64,000 nucleotides of DNA. Origin: Flavobacterium phragmitis. Its GTDB lineage: Bacteria; Bacteroidota; Bacteroidia; Flavobacteriales; Flavobacteriaceae. The position numbers were made by a program, and so were the translations under genes. The notes beneath the pieces are model-generated. The model did no database searches, was not told where the DNA came from, and saw nothing but the letters and a program-made list of their open reading frames with translations. Where the stretch lies: positions 272,321 to 336,320 of the forward strand of contig NZ_FOMH01000009.1 in NCBI RefSeq assembly GCF_900112575.1, given 5' to 3'. Below are positions 15,366 through 24,400 of the stretch, piece after piece. Each line of letters starts with the position of its first letter. Position 1 is the first letter of the stretch.

Positions 15366-17138
15366 TTAAATAACCCCCATTTTCTGCATCAAAAATGTAG
15401 CACTTTTGTTTTTGCAAATGCCATTTCTGAGTTTGTAATCAAAGTGTAATTCGTTGTTTTGAATCTCTACTTCAAAACACTGATTCGTTAAAATTTCAGG
15501 ATATTCGTTTGTTGTCAAGCAGACTTCGATGTCGTGTGTTGCGATGGCTCCGATAGCTTTTTTGGAAATTATTTTCTTTACGACTTCAATTGTTCCGTTT
15601 CTTTTATCGTCAGAATTTGTTCCTCTTAAAATTTCATCTAATAAAACAAAAGCAGGTTGATTTTCAAGCTCATCCATAATCTGTTTTAAACGTTTAATTT
15701 CAGCAAAAAAGTAAGACTCACTATCCGATAAAGAATCTGATAATCTCATTGAAACTAATACTGGAAGTGGATGTATTTTAGCCTCTGAAGCACAAATAAC
15801 TGAACCGATTCCGCCAAGTACCATATTGATTCCTAAGCTTCTTAAAAAGGTACTCTTGCCAGACATGTTAGAACCCGTCAGAATTACGAAAGAAAGCGGA
15901 TAAAAATTAGTGTCATTTCCAATTCTTGTGGTGGGATTTAATAATGGATGACTTAAGTTTTTAAATTCAATTTTATATTCAGAATTGATTTCTGGGAAAA
16001 CAAAATCAGCATTATTGTAAGCTAAATTGGCTAGACTGTTTAAAGCTTCAATTTCGCCAATAATAGAAATCCATTGATCAATTTCTGAAGAATAGTTTTC
16101 TTTCCATTTCAAAAGCGCTTTTAAAACGTGCAGATTAAATAAAAACGTTCCGTTGAATAAAAGTGCAGTAACAAAATTATTTATAGTATCCATTCTTGAA
16201 AACAACTCAGAAAGCTGTTTCAAATGCTGGCTTGCCTTTGTGTTTTTATAAACAAGCTTTTTTTGCAAACGAATTAGCTTTTTAGACCGGAAAGATTCGT
16301 TCTCAATTTTCTCAATCAATAAACCGTATTGTTTTATGATTTTATCAATATTATCTGCTTTTGCTATCTCGGATTTAATTCTTTTGGTCGCCATTCCTAA
16401 GACAATTAAATTCCCAATAAAAATATAAGTTAGATACGAAAGAATGATGACTTTTGAAGTAATAAAATAAGCCGTCAAAAATCCAAAAAATAAGGTTGGA
16501 AATATAATTGAAAGTGCGATTAGAACTTTAGGTAAAGAATTATTATTAAAAGAAGACCAATGTTTTATTGCTTCATAAGATTGTTTAGAATCTTGACTAA
16601 TAATACCTAAAGCCTGAAATTCCTGGCGCCATTCTAATTTGCTTTTTAATTCATTTATGGCTTCTTGATTTTCTAAAATTTCAGTTTCAGGAAGTGTATG
16701 TAATAAAAGATTGGCAAGAGTTTTTTTTCCGATGAAGGTTGCGGTTCTATTTAGATTTTGAAATAGGGAATGTTCTCCAAAAATATCTAAATCGTACGCG
16801 TATGGATGATGAAAATCGATAAACTCTGTTGCGTTTTCAAAAGGTGTTTTTTCTCTTTTTAAGAAAGTAATTTCGTTTCGATTAATTTTTAAAAGCGTAT
16901 CAGCAAGCAGTTTCTGAAAAGATAGTCGTGAATGTATTTTCATTAAAAAAATAAAACCAGCAAAAGATAAAACAGCCAGAATAACATAAAGTATTTCATC
17001 TGTTTTAATGTAATTGTATATAAAAAACAATAAGAGAAAAATACTTAACAGCCTCAAAAGGCTTATGCTGTTGTATTTTTTGTTGGTTTTATAATATAGT
17101 TCTGAATAAATTTCGATTTTGTCTTGGTATGCTTTCAT
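15366..17138 (-). CDS. Membrane-associated MutS-like ATPase
   Basis: A 590-residue protein related to the ATPase core of DNA mismatch repair protein MutS but without the mismatch-recognition domain. Two hydrophobic pairs lie near residues 26-66 and 205-250, which suggests membrane attachment. Residues about 250-380 resemble the helical lever region. The C-terminal ATPase has Walker A GSNMSGKST (about 423), a MRLSDSLSDSESYFFAEI segment, Walker B VLLDEILRGTNSDD (about 499) and the switch histidine in AIATHDIEV. It probably does not act in ordinary mismatch repair. Its job is unknown, though such proteins are widespread in Bacteroidota. It is transcribed alone; a TATATTTG at 17159-17166 (minus strand) may be its -7 element. 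Confidence 0.82.
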   Translation of the reverse strand: MKAYQDKIEIYSELYYKTNKKYNSISLLRLLSIFLLLFFIYNYIKTDEILYVILAVLSFAGFIFLMKIHSRLSFQKLLADTLLKINRNEITFLKREKTPFENATEFIDFHHPYAYDLDIFGEHSLFQNLNRTATFIGKKTLANLLLHTLPETEILENQEAINELKSKLEWRQEFQALGIISQDSKQSYEAIKHWSSFNNNSLPKVLIALSIIFPTLFFGFLTAYFITSKVIILSYLTYIFIGNLIVLGMATKRIKSEIAKADNIDKIIKQYGLLIEKIENESFRSKKLIRLQKKLVYKNTKASQHLKQLSELFSRMDTINNFVTALLFNGTFLFNLHVLKALLKWKENYSSEIDQWISIIGEIEALNSLANLAYNNADFVFPEINSEYKIEFKNLSHPLLNPTTRIGNDTNFYPLSFVILTGSNMSGKSTFLRSLGINMVLGGIGSVICASEAKIHPLPVLVSMRLSDSLSDSESYFFAEIKRLKQIMDELENQPAFVLLDEILRGTNSDDKRNGTIEVVKKIISKKAIGAIATHDIEVCLTTNEYPEILTNQCFEVEIQNNELHFDYKLRNGICKNKSATFLMQKMGVI

Positions 17139-17200
17139 TGTATTATTTTACTGAAATACAAATATAACTTTTAAGAGAGAAAATCGACGGTTATTCTATT

Positions 17201-18034
17201 TTAATCTTCATGCATAATCAATACAGGAATGGAAACTTCTTTGGATATTTTTTTACTGAAACTGGAATCGAAAAGACTTTCAAAGAAAGATCTTTTGTGT
17301 GTAATAGTGGTCAGGATATCAATGTCTTTGTAAAGAATAAAATCGGTAATGGTATCTTTTACATCATCACTTGGCAGAACCAAAAATTCGACGTTTTCAC
17401 CTGCAAATTCTTTTTCCCACTCTTTAATAGTTGTATCAGTAACATCAGAATTGGAAGTTCTTACATATAAGCTTTTGACTTTAGCATCTGTTTTTTTAGC
17501 GATTTTGAGGATTTTTTTAAGTTCCTTTTTATCTTTTTCGCGGTAACGGGTAGTAAAGCCAATTGTTTTTACTTTTTTGTATTTAGCATCAACAGGAACG
17601 CATAGCACCGGAACTTCAACACCAGAAATTACAGAACTGGTATTAGAGCCTGTAAAGAATTTTGTCCAGTCCGAAACACCGCTTGTTCCCATGATTACAA
17701 AATCGACTTGATCTTCTTCGACTGCATTTTTAAGATTATAGATTAAATCACCGTCCATTAGGCGGTGTTTGATCACAATATCATCTAACTTTCGTTCAGA
17801 AGCGATGGCACGCAGTTTAGGTATTTCATCTTTGAACATTTCAAATTTTGCCAATTCGATGGAACTGTATATAGAAGCATAATTCTCTGGAAAGAACTGG
17901 CTGTCGTAAACAGGAATCTCAAATGTATGAAGCAAGATCAATTCGGCTTTTACAACTTTAGCAAATTCTAAAGCATGGACAAATGCATTTGTAGCAGCAT
18001 CAGAGAAATCGGTAGGGAAAAGTATCTTTTTCAT
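17201..18034 (-). CDS. Universal stress protein with tandem Usp domains
   Basis: A 277-residue protein of two UspA-like domains. The first (residues 1 to about 145) opens with MKKILFPTDFSD and ends with VIMGTSGVSDWTKFFTGSNTSSV, close to the ATP-binding signature G-x2-G-x9-G-[ST]. The second (about 150-277) is more divergent but ends in IPVLIMHED. Tandem Usp proteins bind nucleotides and support survival during stress or starvation. The frame is open 13 codons further upstream, but the ATG at 18034 gives the standard start of the first domain. A minus-strand TAAATTTG at 18061-18068 is a plausible -7 element. Confidence 0.88.
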   Translation of the reverse strand: MKKILFPTDFSDAATNAFVHALEFAKVVKAELILLHTFEIPVYDSQFFPENYASIYSSIELAKFEMFKDEIPKLRAIASERKLDDIVIKHRLMDGDLIYNLKNAVEEDQVDFVIMGTSGVSDWTKFFTGSNTSSVISGVEVPVLCVPVDAKYKKVKTIGFTTRYREKDKKELKKILKIAKKTDAKVKSLYVRTSNSDVTDTTIKEWEKEFAGENVEFLVLPSDDVKDTITDFILYKDIDILTTITHKRSFFESLFDSSFSKKISKEVSIPVLIMHED

Positions 18035-18203
18035 TTTATTGAGTATTAAGGTTTGTCTCTCAAATTTACTCAATATCGACTTAAAATAACCTGATAATTA
18101 TCAGTATTTTAACACTTAATGATTTGTTAATATAGTTTGATTTAAAGGTTTTTGAGACTAATTTAAAGGAAAGTTCATTCTTAATAAATTGGGGCTTTTT
18201 TTG

Positions 18204-18211
18204 TAACTTTG
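18204..18211 (+). promoter_or_regulatory. -7 promoter element of mnmE, giving a nearly leaderless mRNA
   Basis: TAACTTTG matches the Bacteroidota -7 consensus TAnnTTTG and ends only four bases before the mnmE ATG at 18216. Transcription would begin at or within a base or two of the start codon. No clear -33 TTTG is visible at normal spacing. Confidence 0.4.
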
Positions 18212-18215
18212 CCAC

Positions 18216-19616
18216 ATGATAAATCAAGATTCTATAGTTGCTTTGGCTACACCTTCAGGAGCCGGAGCCATCGCCATAATTCGAATTTCTGGAACCGAAG
18301 CGATTACCATTGGAAATTCGGTTTTTAAATCTATTAAAAACAAAGATTTAACGAAACAAAAAACACATACACTTCATTTAGGACATATTATAGATGGAAC
18401 AAAAACACTTGATGAAGTTTTGGTTTCAGTTTTTAAAAGTCCAAATTCATACACAGGAGAAGATACAATCGAAATTTCTTGTCACGGATCGACTTATATC
18501 CAACAGCAGATTATTCAGTTATTACTACGAAAAGGTTGTAGGATGGCAGATGCGGGTGAGTTTACACTTCGTGCTTTCTTAAACGGGAAGTTAGATTTGT
18601 CACAGGCAGAGGCTGTTGCCGATTTGATTTCGTCTGATAATGAGGCTTCGCACCAAATTGCCATGCAGCAAATGCGAGGCGGATTTAGTAATGAAATTGC
18701 AAAACTTCGTGAAGAGCTTTTAAACTTTGCTTCTTTAATCGAATTAGAATTGGATTTTGCAGAAGAAGATGTGGAATTTGCTGACCGAACTCAGTTTCAT
18801 GAGTTATTAAACAGAATTGAATTTGTTCTAAAACGATTAATTGATTCGTTTGCAGTTGGAAATGTGATTAAAAATGGAATTCCAGTTGCCATTGTTGGAG
18901 AACCCAATGTTGGGAAATCAACTTTGTTAAACGCTTTATTGAATGAAGAACGAGCAATTGTTTCGGATATAGCAGGAACAACTCGTGATACAATTGAAGA
19001 TGAACTGGTCATTGGCGGTATTGGTTTTAGATTTATTGATACAGCAGGAATTCGCGACACAAAAGATGTTGTAGAAAGTATCGGAATCAAAAAAACCTTT
19101 GAAAAAATCGATCAGGCACAAGTTGTGATTTATTTGTTCGACGGATTAAAATTCCAGACTTCGAGCTCTGATTTTGTCTCTGAAATAGAGCAAATCAAGA
19201 ATAAATATCCGTTGAAACCATTACTTATTGTAGTGAATAAAAAAGATATTCTTTCAGCTGATGAAGTACAAAATATTACCAGCAAACTAGAGAATTTAAA
19301 TGCAAAACTATTATTGATTTCTGCAAAAGAAAAAATAGGAGTGGAGGATTTAAAAAATGAATTGTTGTCATTTGTTAATACAGGAGCACTTCGTAATAAT
19401 GAAACAATTGTAACGAATACAAGGCATTATGATTCGTTATTGAAAGCTTTAGATGAAATTCAGAAAGTAAAATTTGGTTTGGAATCTGGTCTTTCTAGTG
19501 ATCTTATGGCATTGGATATACGTGAAGCTTTATATCAATTCGGTTTGATTACTGGCCAGGTGTCAAATGACGAATTGTTGGGGAATATTTTTGCAAATTT
19601 CTGCATCGGCAAATAG
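18216..19616 (+). CDS. mnmE: tRNA modification GTPase MnmE
   Basis: A 466-residue GTPase that works with MnmG to install carboxymethylaminomethyl groups on the wobble uridine of certain tRNAs. The N-terminal folate-binding domain opens with DSIVALATPSGAGAIAIIRISG. The central G domain has the P-loop GEPNVGKST (about 227), GTTRD (about 254), DTAG (about 276) and NKKD (about 346). The C-terminus ends in the invariant FCIGK with the essential Cys. The length and ends are normal. The sequence coding for the last residues is a known attachment site for genomic islands in other bacteria, which matters because composition changes right behind it. Confidence 0.96.
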   Translation: MINQDSIVALATPSGAGAIAIIRISGTEAITIGNSVFKSIKNKDLTKQKTHTLHLGHIIDGTKTLDEVLVSVFKSPNSYTGEDTIEISCHGSTYIQQQIIQLLLRKGCRMADAGEFTLRAFLNGKLDLSQAEAVADLISSDNEASHQIAMQQMRGGFSNEIAKLREELLNFASLIELELDFAEEDVEFADRTQFHELLNRIEFVLKRLIDSFAVGNVIKNGIPVAIVGEPNVGKSTLLNALLNEERAIVSDIAGTTRDTIEDELVIGGIGFRFIDTAGIRDTKDVVESIGIKKTFEKIDQAQVVIYLFDGLKFQTSSSDFVSEIEQIKNKYPLKPLLIVVNKKDILSADEVQNITSKLENLNAKLLLISAKEKIGVEDLKNELLSFVNTGALRNNETIVTNTRHYDSLLKALDEIQKVKFGLESGLSSDLMALDIREALYQFGLITGQVSNDELLGNIFANFCIGK

Positions 19617-20060
19617 AAGGGGCAAAGAAACGCAAAACAAAAAATAACAAAGAGAGTTAAGGTGTTGGTAATTAACATTTTGTATGTTTTTTTATTCAAT
19701 TGTTTTTTGGAATATTTAGGTGTTGTTTTGCTAAAATTTGTACCTCATTTGTACCTCGGGTTTCGAGGTACAAACTTTGTGACAAAAAGGGATAAATGAT
19801 GGCACAAATGTACATTTTGCTGAGGTTTTCAAAAATCGGATTTTTGGAACTGAAATTTACTTTGATTTTAGTGGGTGAGGCTAAAAAAAGATGTTGCAGG
19901 TTAGAATCTGAAACCAATTTTTTTAATAATGAATGATATATTCTATTGTAGATGTGGCCTAAGGATTATAAGTTTAGAATCAATAATTTATAAAGGGAAT
20001 ATTTTTATACTTTTTATAAAATATCAGCGTAATGATAAAAAAGTAACCGAAATAGTCATA
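19617..20060. other. Junction region behind mnmE with TTTGTACCTC repeats, no supported gene
   Basis: No convincing gene lies in this gap; short frames on both strands lack family features. Three copies of one 10-mer occur: TTTGTACCTC at 19737-19746 and 19748-19757 (11 bases apart, about one helical turn) and its inverse GAGGTACAAA at 19765-19774. This layout resembles binding sites of a recombinase or a repressor. The region separates AT-rich chromosome from the visibly more GC-rich DNA that carries the PUL. Confidence 0.5.
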
Positions 20061-20100
20061 AAAACAAAAGGCAGTGTAAATTTACGCTGCCTTTTGTTTT
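20061..20100. terminator. Very long perfect hairpin at the island edge, likely bidirectional terminator
   Basis: AAAACAAAAGGCAG (20061-20074) pairs with CTGCCTTTTGTTTT (20087-20100), and the centre TGTAAATTTACG is itself nearly palindromic, so about 18 to 20 base pairs form. A-rich and T-rich ends fit termination in either direction. It overlaps the stop of the leftward membrane-protein gene by two bases. Confidence 0.8.
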
Positions 20101-20602
20101 ATGCTTTTAAATTGAATAATTTGATGCACAAGGGAATTAATGCACAGGAAATGACAAGAAATATGGAGACCCTGATATAGTTGAGGGTCTGCCAAAGGGA
20201 AGTTCGTTTTGCAAGATCCTTTGCAAGTGAAGGATTTTCTGCTATTTTTTGAAAATCAATGATGTTTGGCGCAAAATAGGAGAGCGTCCATGCCCTAACT
20301 GCAAAATGCGCAGCAAATAAAACTAAAAGCCAGTTTCGTACGGGGTCAATTCTCCAGCAGAAAATAATGGCAAGGATAAAGGTGATTTCATGCAGAGAAT
20401 GAAATATAATCCAGAAAACTTTCAGGCCAGCGCCTTTTCCATCCAGTAAAAGCTTAAAATTTTCAGGTGCCGATTCTGTCCATTTAGGCACAAAAACCAG
20501 AGTTTCGAAAATCTGTGCGCCATTCATTAAAAAGTAGATAAGCGTGGTGAGGCAGAGCCATATTTCAGCTCTAGTCAGGTAATTTGCAGTAAGACCTTCC
20601 AT
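20099..20602 (-). CDS. Four-helix integral membrane protein of unknown function
   Basis: A 167-residue protein with four hydrophobic helices (near residues 12-36, 61-82, 86-108 and 142-164) and a short extramembrane loop with charged residues. The pattern resembles the DUF1772/anthrone-oxygenase-like group of small membrane proteins, but no diagnostic motif was certain, so the family is left open. It lies one base behind a MarR-type regulator gene on the same strand. It is probably the regulator's target and may act in efflux, detoxification or membrane redox. Its base composition looks like that of the PUL rather than that of mnmE. Confidence 0.65.
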   Translation of the reverse strand: MEGLTANYLTRAEIWLCLTTLIYFLMNGAQIFETLVFVPKWTESAPENFKLLLDGKGAGLKVFWIIFHSLHEITFILAIIFCWRIDPVRNWLLVLFAAHFAVRAWTLSYFAPNIIDFQKIAENPSLAKDLAKRTSLWQTLNYIRVSIFLVISCALIPLCIKLFNLKA

Positions 20603-20603
20603 A

Positions 20604-21071
20604 TTATTTTTTGTTTAAATTATCTTTTGTTTCTTCCATTATGGCTGTGGCTTTAATAAAATAACTTTCTATAGTTTTGATCTGCTCTTCTGAAAAAGCA
20701 GCAAGCAATGCCATGGTTTTCTGCTGCAGTTCATCAAAGAAGGGCTTGAGAAGCTTCATGCTGTTTTCGACATTTGGAACAATGATGACCTTTCTTCGGT
20801 CTTCTTTGGTGAAATGCCTTTCCAGGAGCTTCATTTTTTCCAATCGGTCTATTAATCCCGTTACGGCACCTGTGCTTAAACCCGTAAGTTTTGAAATTTC
20901 TCCCGCAGTTATAGATTCGTAGGGAAGAATAAGTCCTAAATATTTGTGGTCAGTACCCGATAACCCAGCTTTTTGCGCAATTGCGGCATGCATGAATGAA
21001 GATGCATCAGAATACTTTCTGCTCGCATTTTGGAATCTTGACAGTATATCTTGGTTATTAATTTTGCTCAT
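20604..21071 (-). CDS. MarR-family transcription regulator
   Basis: A 155-residue winged-helix regulator. ESITAGEISKLTGLSTGAVTGLIDRLEKMKLLER (about residues 50-84) holds the helix-turn-helix, and FTKEDRRKVIIV just after it is the basic wing with the usual Asp-Arg-Arg. Helices at both ends form the dimer interface. MarR proteins typically repress an adjacent operon and release DNA on binding small aromatic or lipophilic compounds. It is the first gene of a unit with the small membrane protein and diverges from the PUL with 374 bases between them. Control of the PUL itself is less likely because a hybrid two-component sensor is encoded in the locus. Confidence 0.88.
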   Translation of the reverse strand: MSKINNQDILSRFQNASRKYSDASSFMHAAIAQKAGLSGTDHKYLGLILPYESITAGEISKLTGLSTGAVTGLIDRLEKMKLLERHFTKEDRRKVIIVPNVENSMKLLKPFFDELQQKTMALLAAFSEEQIKTIESYFIKATAIMEETKDNLNKK

Positions 21072-21445
21072 GTACTAAGTATCTTAGTGACAAAGATAAA
21101 TAATTTGTATAAAAAATCCTTTTTTATGTATGAAATGTTATTTGACTGTCTACATATTAATGGCGTAAGAATGATGGAAAACTAATGCTGTACTGTTTCC
21201 TCGGTTCGCGTAAAGAATATTAATGATGTTGACAATATCCTAAAAAATTAGGATATAAAATATTTTAATGAAATAAATAGTCGGTTTTTTTTATCATAAG
21301 TCCTGTAATAATTACAATTTGACCCTTTTTCTGATACAAATGGAACCATATTTTGGCTGGCCTTTATTGTTAATTTGTTCCCTGTCTCTAGGAATTTTTC
21401 CAAAGAGGCAAACCAGCTTATTAACTAACACCTAACCAACCAATT
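21072..21445. promoter_or_regulatory. Divergent upstream region of the PUL, with CTAACCAACC leader
   Basis: This gap has no gene. It must hold the main PUL promoter and the binding site of the PUL regulator. TAATTTG-like stretches occur near 21312-21320 and 21372-21382, but none gives an exact TAnnTTTG with a well-spaced TTTG. CTAACCAACC at 21432-21441, just before the SusC start, recurs before the third GH97 gene (63138-63147) and in a shorter form before the CE20-like gene. Confidence 0.45.
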
Positions 21446-24400
21446 ATGAATGAAAAAAAAATGCGATGCATTAAAAAGCGCAGCCGCAGTCTTTTTAATG
21501 CAGGCATCATAATAGCGATGCTATTGTATGCCGGATTGATGTCAGCTCAAAATTCTGACCAGAAAAAAATCAAGGGTACTGTCACATCAGAAACAGATGG
21601 GCAGCCTCTTTTTGGGGTGAATGTCCAGCTTAAGGGAACAAATCAGAAAACAGCGACAGATGCCGATGGAGGTTTTGCCATTACGGCAAGAATCGGTGAA
21701 ACTGTTGTATTTAGCTATCTGGGTTTTGTCAAGGAGGAAGTAAAAATTACCGATGCCGAGCTTGCAATCAAATTGAAAGAGGATTTAAAAGCACTGAACG
21801 AAGTAGTGGTGATCGGATATGGAAAAGCCAAAAGGAAAGACCTTACGGGAGCCATATCCTCCATCAGCGGTGACGAGCTCCGCAGGACACAGCCTGTCAC
21901 TTTTGATCAGGCTCTTCAAGGGAAGGTTGCCGGAGTGGTAGTACAGCAGACTTCAGGACAGCCTGGAGGAGGTGTAAACATACAGATACGTGGTATGTCT
22001 TCGTTTGGGAGCAGCTCACCTCTGTACGTGATTGACGGTGTGATAATCGGACAGAATTTTGATGCAGGCAACGGAACAAATCCATTAGCGACGATCAGTC
22101 CATCAGATATTGAATCAGTGGATGTTTTAAAGGATGCGTCAGCTACAGCAATTTATGGATCCCAGGCGACAAATGGAGTAATTGTCATAACTACCAAAAG
22201 AGGAAAAGAAGGGGCTCCAAAAATAACTTATGAGTTTTCAACGGGATATCAGGAACTTATAAAACAATATCCGACAATGGATCTAAGGGAGTATGCCACA
22301 TTTATTAATCAGAGGGCAGCTGTATGGGGGTTCGATGACAGGCCTGAGTTTGCCAATCCAAATTATTTAGGGGAGGGTACCAACTGGCAGAAGGAATTGT
22401 TCCGCAAAGCTCCTGTAAGAAATCATGTGCTTACTTTAAGCGGCGGTAATGAAAAGACGCAGTATCTGCTTTCAGGCTCGTATTTTAACCAGGAAGGAAT
22501 TGCCTTGGGATCTGAATTTACGAGAACATCAGTAAGACTGAATCTGGATAATAAAACAACAAAGTGGCTTAAGATAGGAACCAGTTTGCAGCTGGCCCAT
22601 ATAGATGAGAATGTAAATTCTACCGGATCAAATGTCATTCAGGAGGCATTAAGCCAGACACCGGATATCCCTGTGAGAAATGCTGATGGCAGTTTTGCCG
22701 GGGAGGAAAGCAGTGAGGGCTGGATTGCAAAGCGTGTAAATCCTTATGCCCTGGCATTGATCAACAAGAACAATCCCAAGAGAAACCAGCTCTTTGCCAA
22801 TTTTTATGCAGATATCGCCTTTACAAAAGATCTTTCATTCCGTAATGAGCTCTCGGGTAATTTTGCTTTTAAGACTGAAGACAAATTTAGTCCGACGTAT
22901 AAATTTGGACTAGCAGAAAAAGTGACTAATGAAGCTTCTTACTCCTACAGTCAGGATTATTTTACCACTTTTAGAAGTTTCCTTACCTATTCGAAGGTCA
23001 TTACAAAATATAATTTTAATGTTCTTGCAGGACATGAGGCACAGCTAACACAGTTTGAAAATGTATCGGCAGGAAGAAGAAATTTTATTTCCAATAATGT
23101 AACCAATATCGGAAGTGGTGACCTGACTACTGCTACCAATGGAGGAACCAGAGGAGACAGTGCCCAGGAATCATATTTTGGGCGTTTAAATTTCATCTAT
23201 GATGACAGATACCTCTTTACAGTCAATGTCCGAGCGGACGGCTCCTCAAAATTTGCCCCTGATAACCGCTGGGTAACCACATATTCTGGAGCATTTGCAT
23301 GGAAATTAAACAATGAGAAATTCTTAAAAGGCTCTAAAATAGTCAATGAATTGAAATTGAGGACAGGATATGGCCTTACCAACAATCAAAATGTTAGAAA
23401 CAATGCCTATCTGTCGACATTGGAATCCGTGTCCACAGGCCTTTCAGGCAATGCGCAAATGACTACCAATATCGCAAATCCCGCAGTAGAATGGGAAAAA
23501 ACCAAATACGGCAATATTGGTCTTGATGCAGCGCTGTTTGGATGGAAGCTTAATCTATCTGTCGATGTTTACAACCGTATGACTGATGGACTGCTTATGC
23601 AGATTCCTCTTCCATTGTATTCGGGAACTATTGTGGGGTATTCTCCTGGGGCCATCAATGCTCCTTATGTAAATATAGGGCAGGTCCGCAACAGAGGTAT
23701 AGATCTTCATTTGAGTTCAAGAAATATGGAGCGCGGGGATTTTACATGGACTACGGATTTTACTTTATCGCACAATAAAAACAAGGTAATGAAATTAAAT
23801 ACAGACGGAGCTTTCCTTCCAGGATACTATGGGGGAGATGTTGTGTCCAGAACTGTAGTGGGCGGTTCAATAGGAGCATTCTACGGTTACAAAGTAGATG
23901 GCGTATTTGCTACAGCAGATGATTTTAAAAACCATGCGCTTCCAACCAATACCGACGGAACAGTGCTGCCGATTACTCCCAATTCGGGCGGAGTATGGTA
24001 TGGGGACCTTAAATTTAAGGATCTTAACGGAGATGGCGTGATCACTGAAAAAGATCAGACATTTTTAGGATCGCCTGTTCCACAATTTCAGTTTGGACTT
24101 GGCAATACGTTTACTTACAAAGGTTTTGATCTTAATATTTTCTTTACTGCCAACCAAGGCAGCGAGGTGGTGAATGGAATGAGAATCAATGGAGACAATC
24201 CGCTTACCAATAACGGCTATTTGAAGTCCTTAAAAGATCACGCTGTACTGGCCTTAATTGATCCTAACGGTTCAGCCTCAGATGTCAATAACGTATATGT
24301 GACCAATCCGGAGACTTCTATTGTAGGGCTGAAAAACAATGACAGCAACAGAAACAACCGTTTTTCTGACCGATATGTAGAAAACGGTTCCTTCATAAGA

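Noticed and set aside
19696..19917. A 73-codon leftward frame behind mnmE as a gene or integrase remnant
   Set aside because: No integrase motif or signal peptide is visible, and it runs through the TTTGTACCTC array; it is treated as non-coding.
20604..21071. MarR protein as the main regulator of the PUL
   Set aside because: A complete hybrid two-component sensor lies inside the locus, and the MarR gene is paired with its own small membrane protein.
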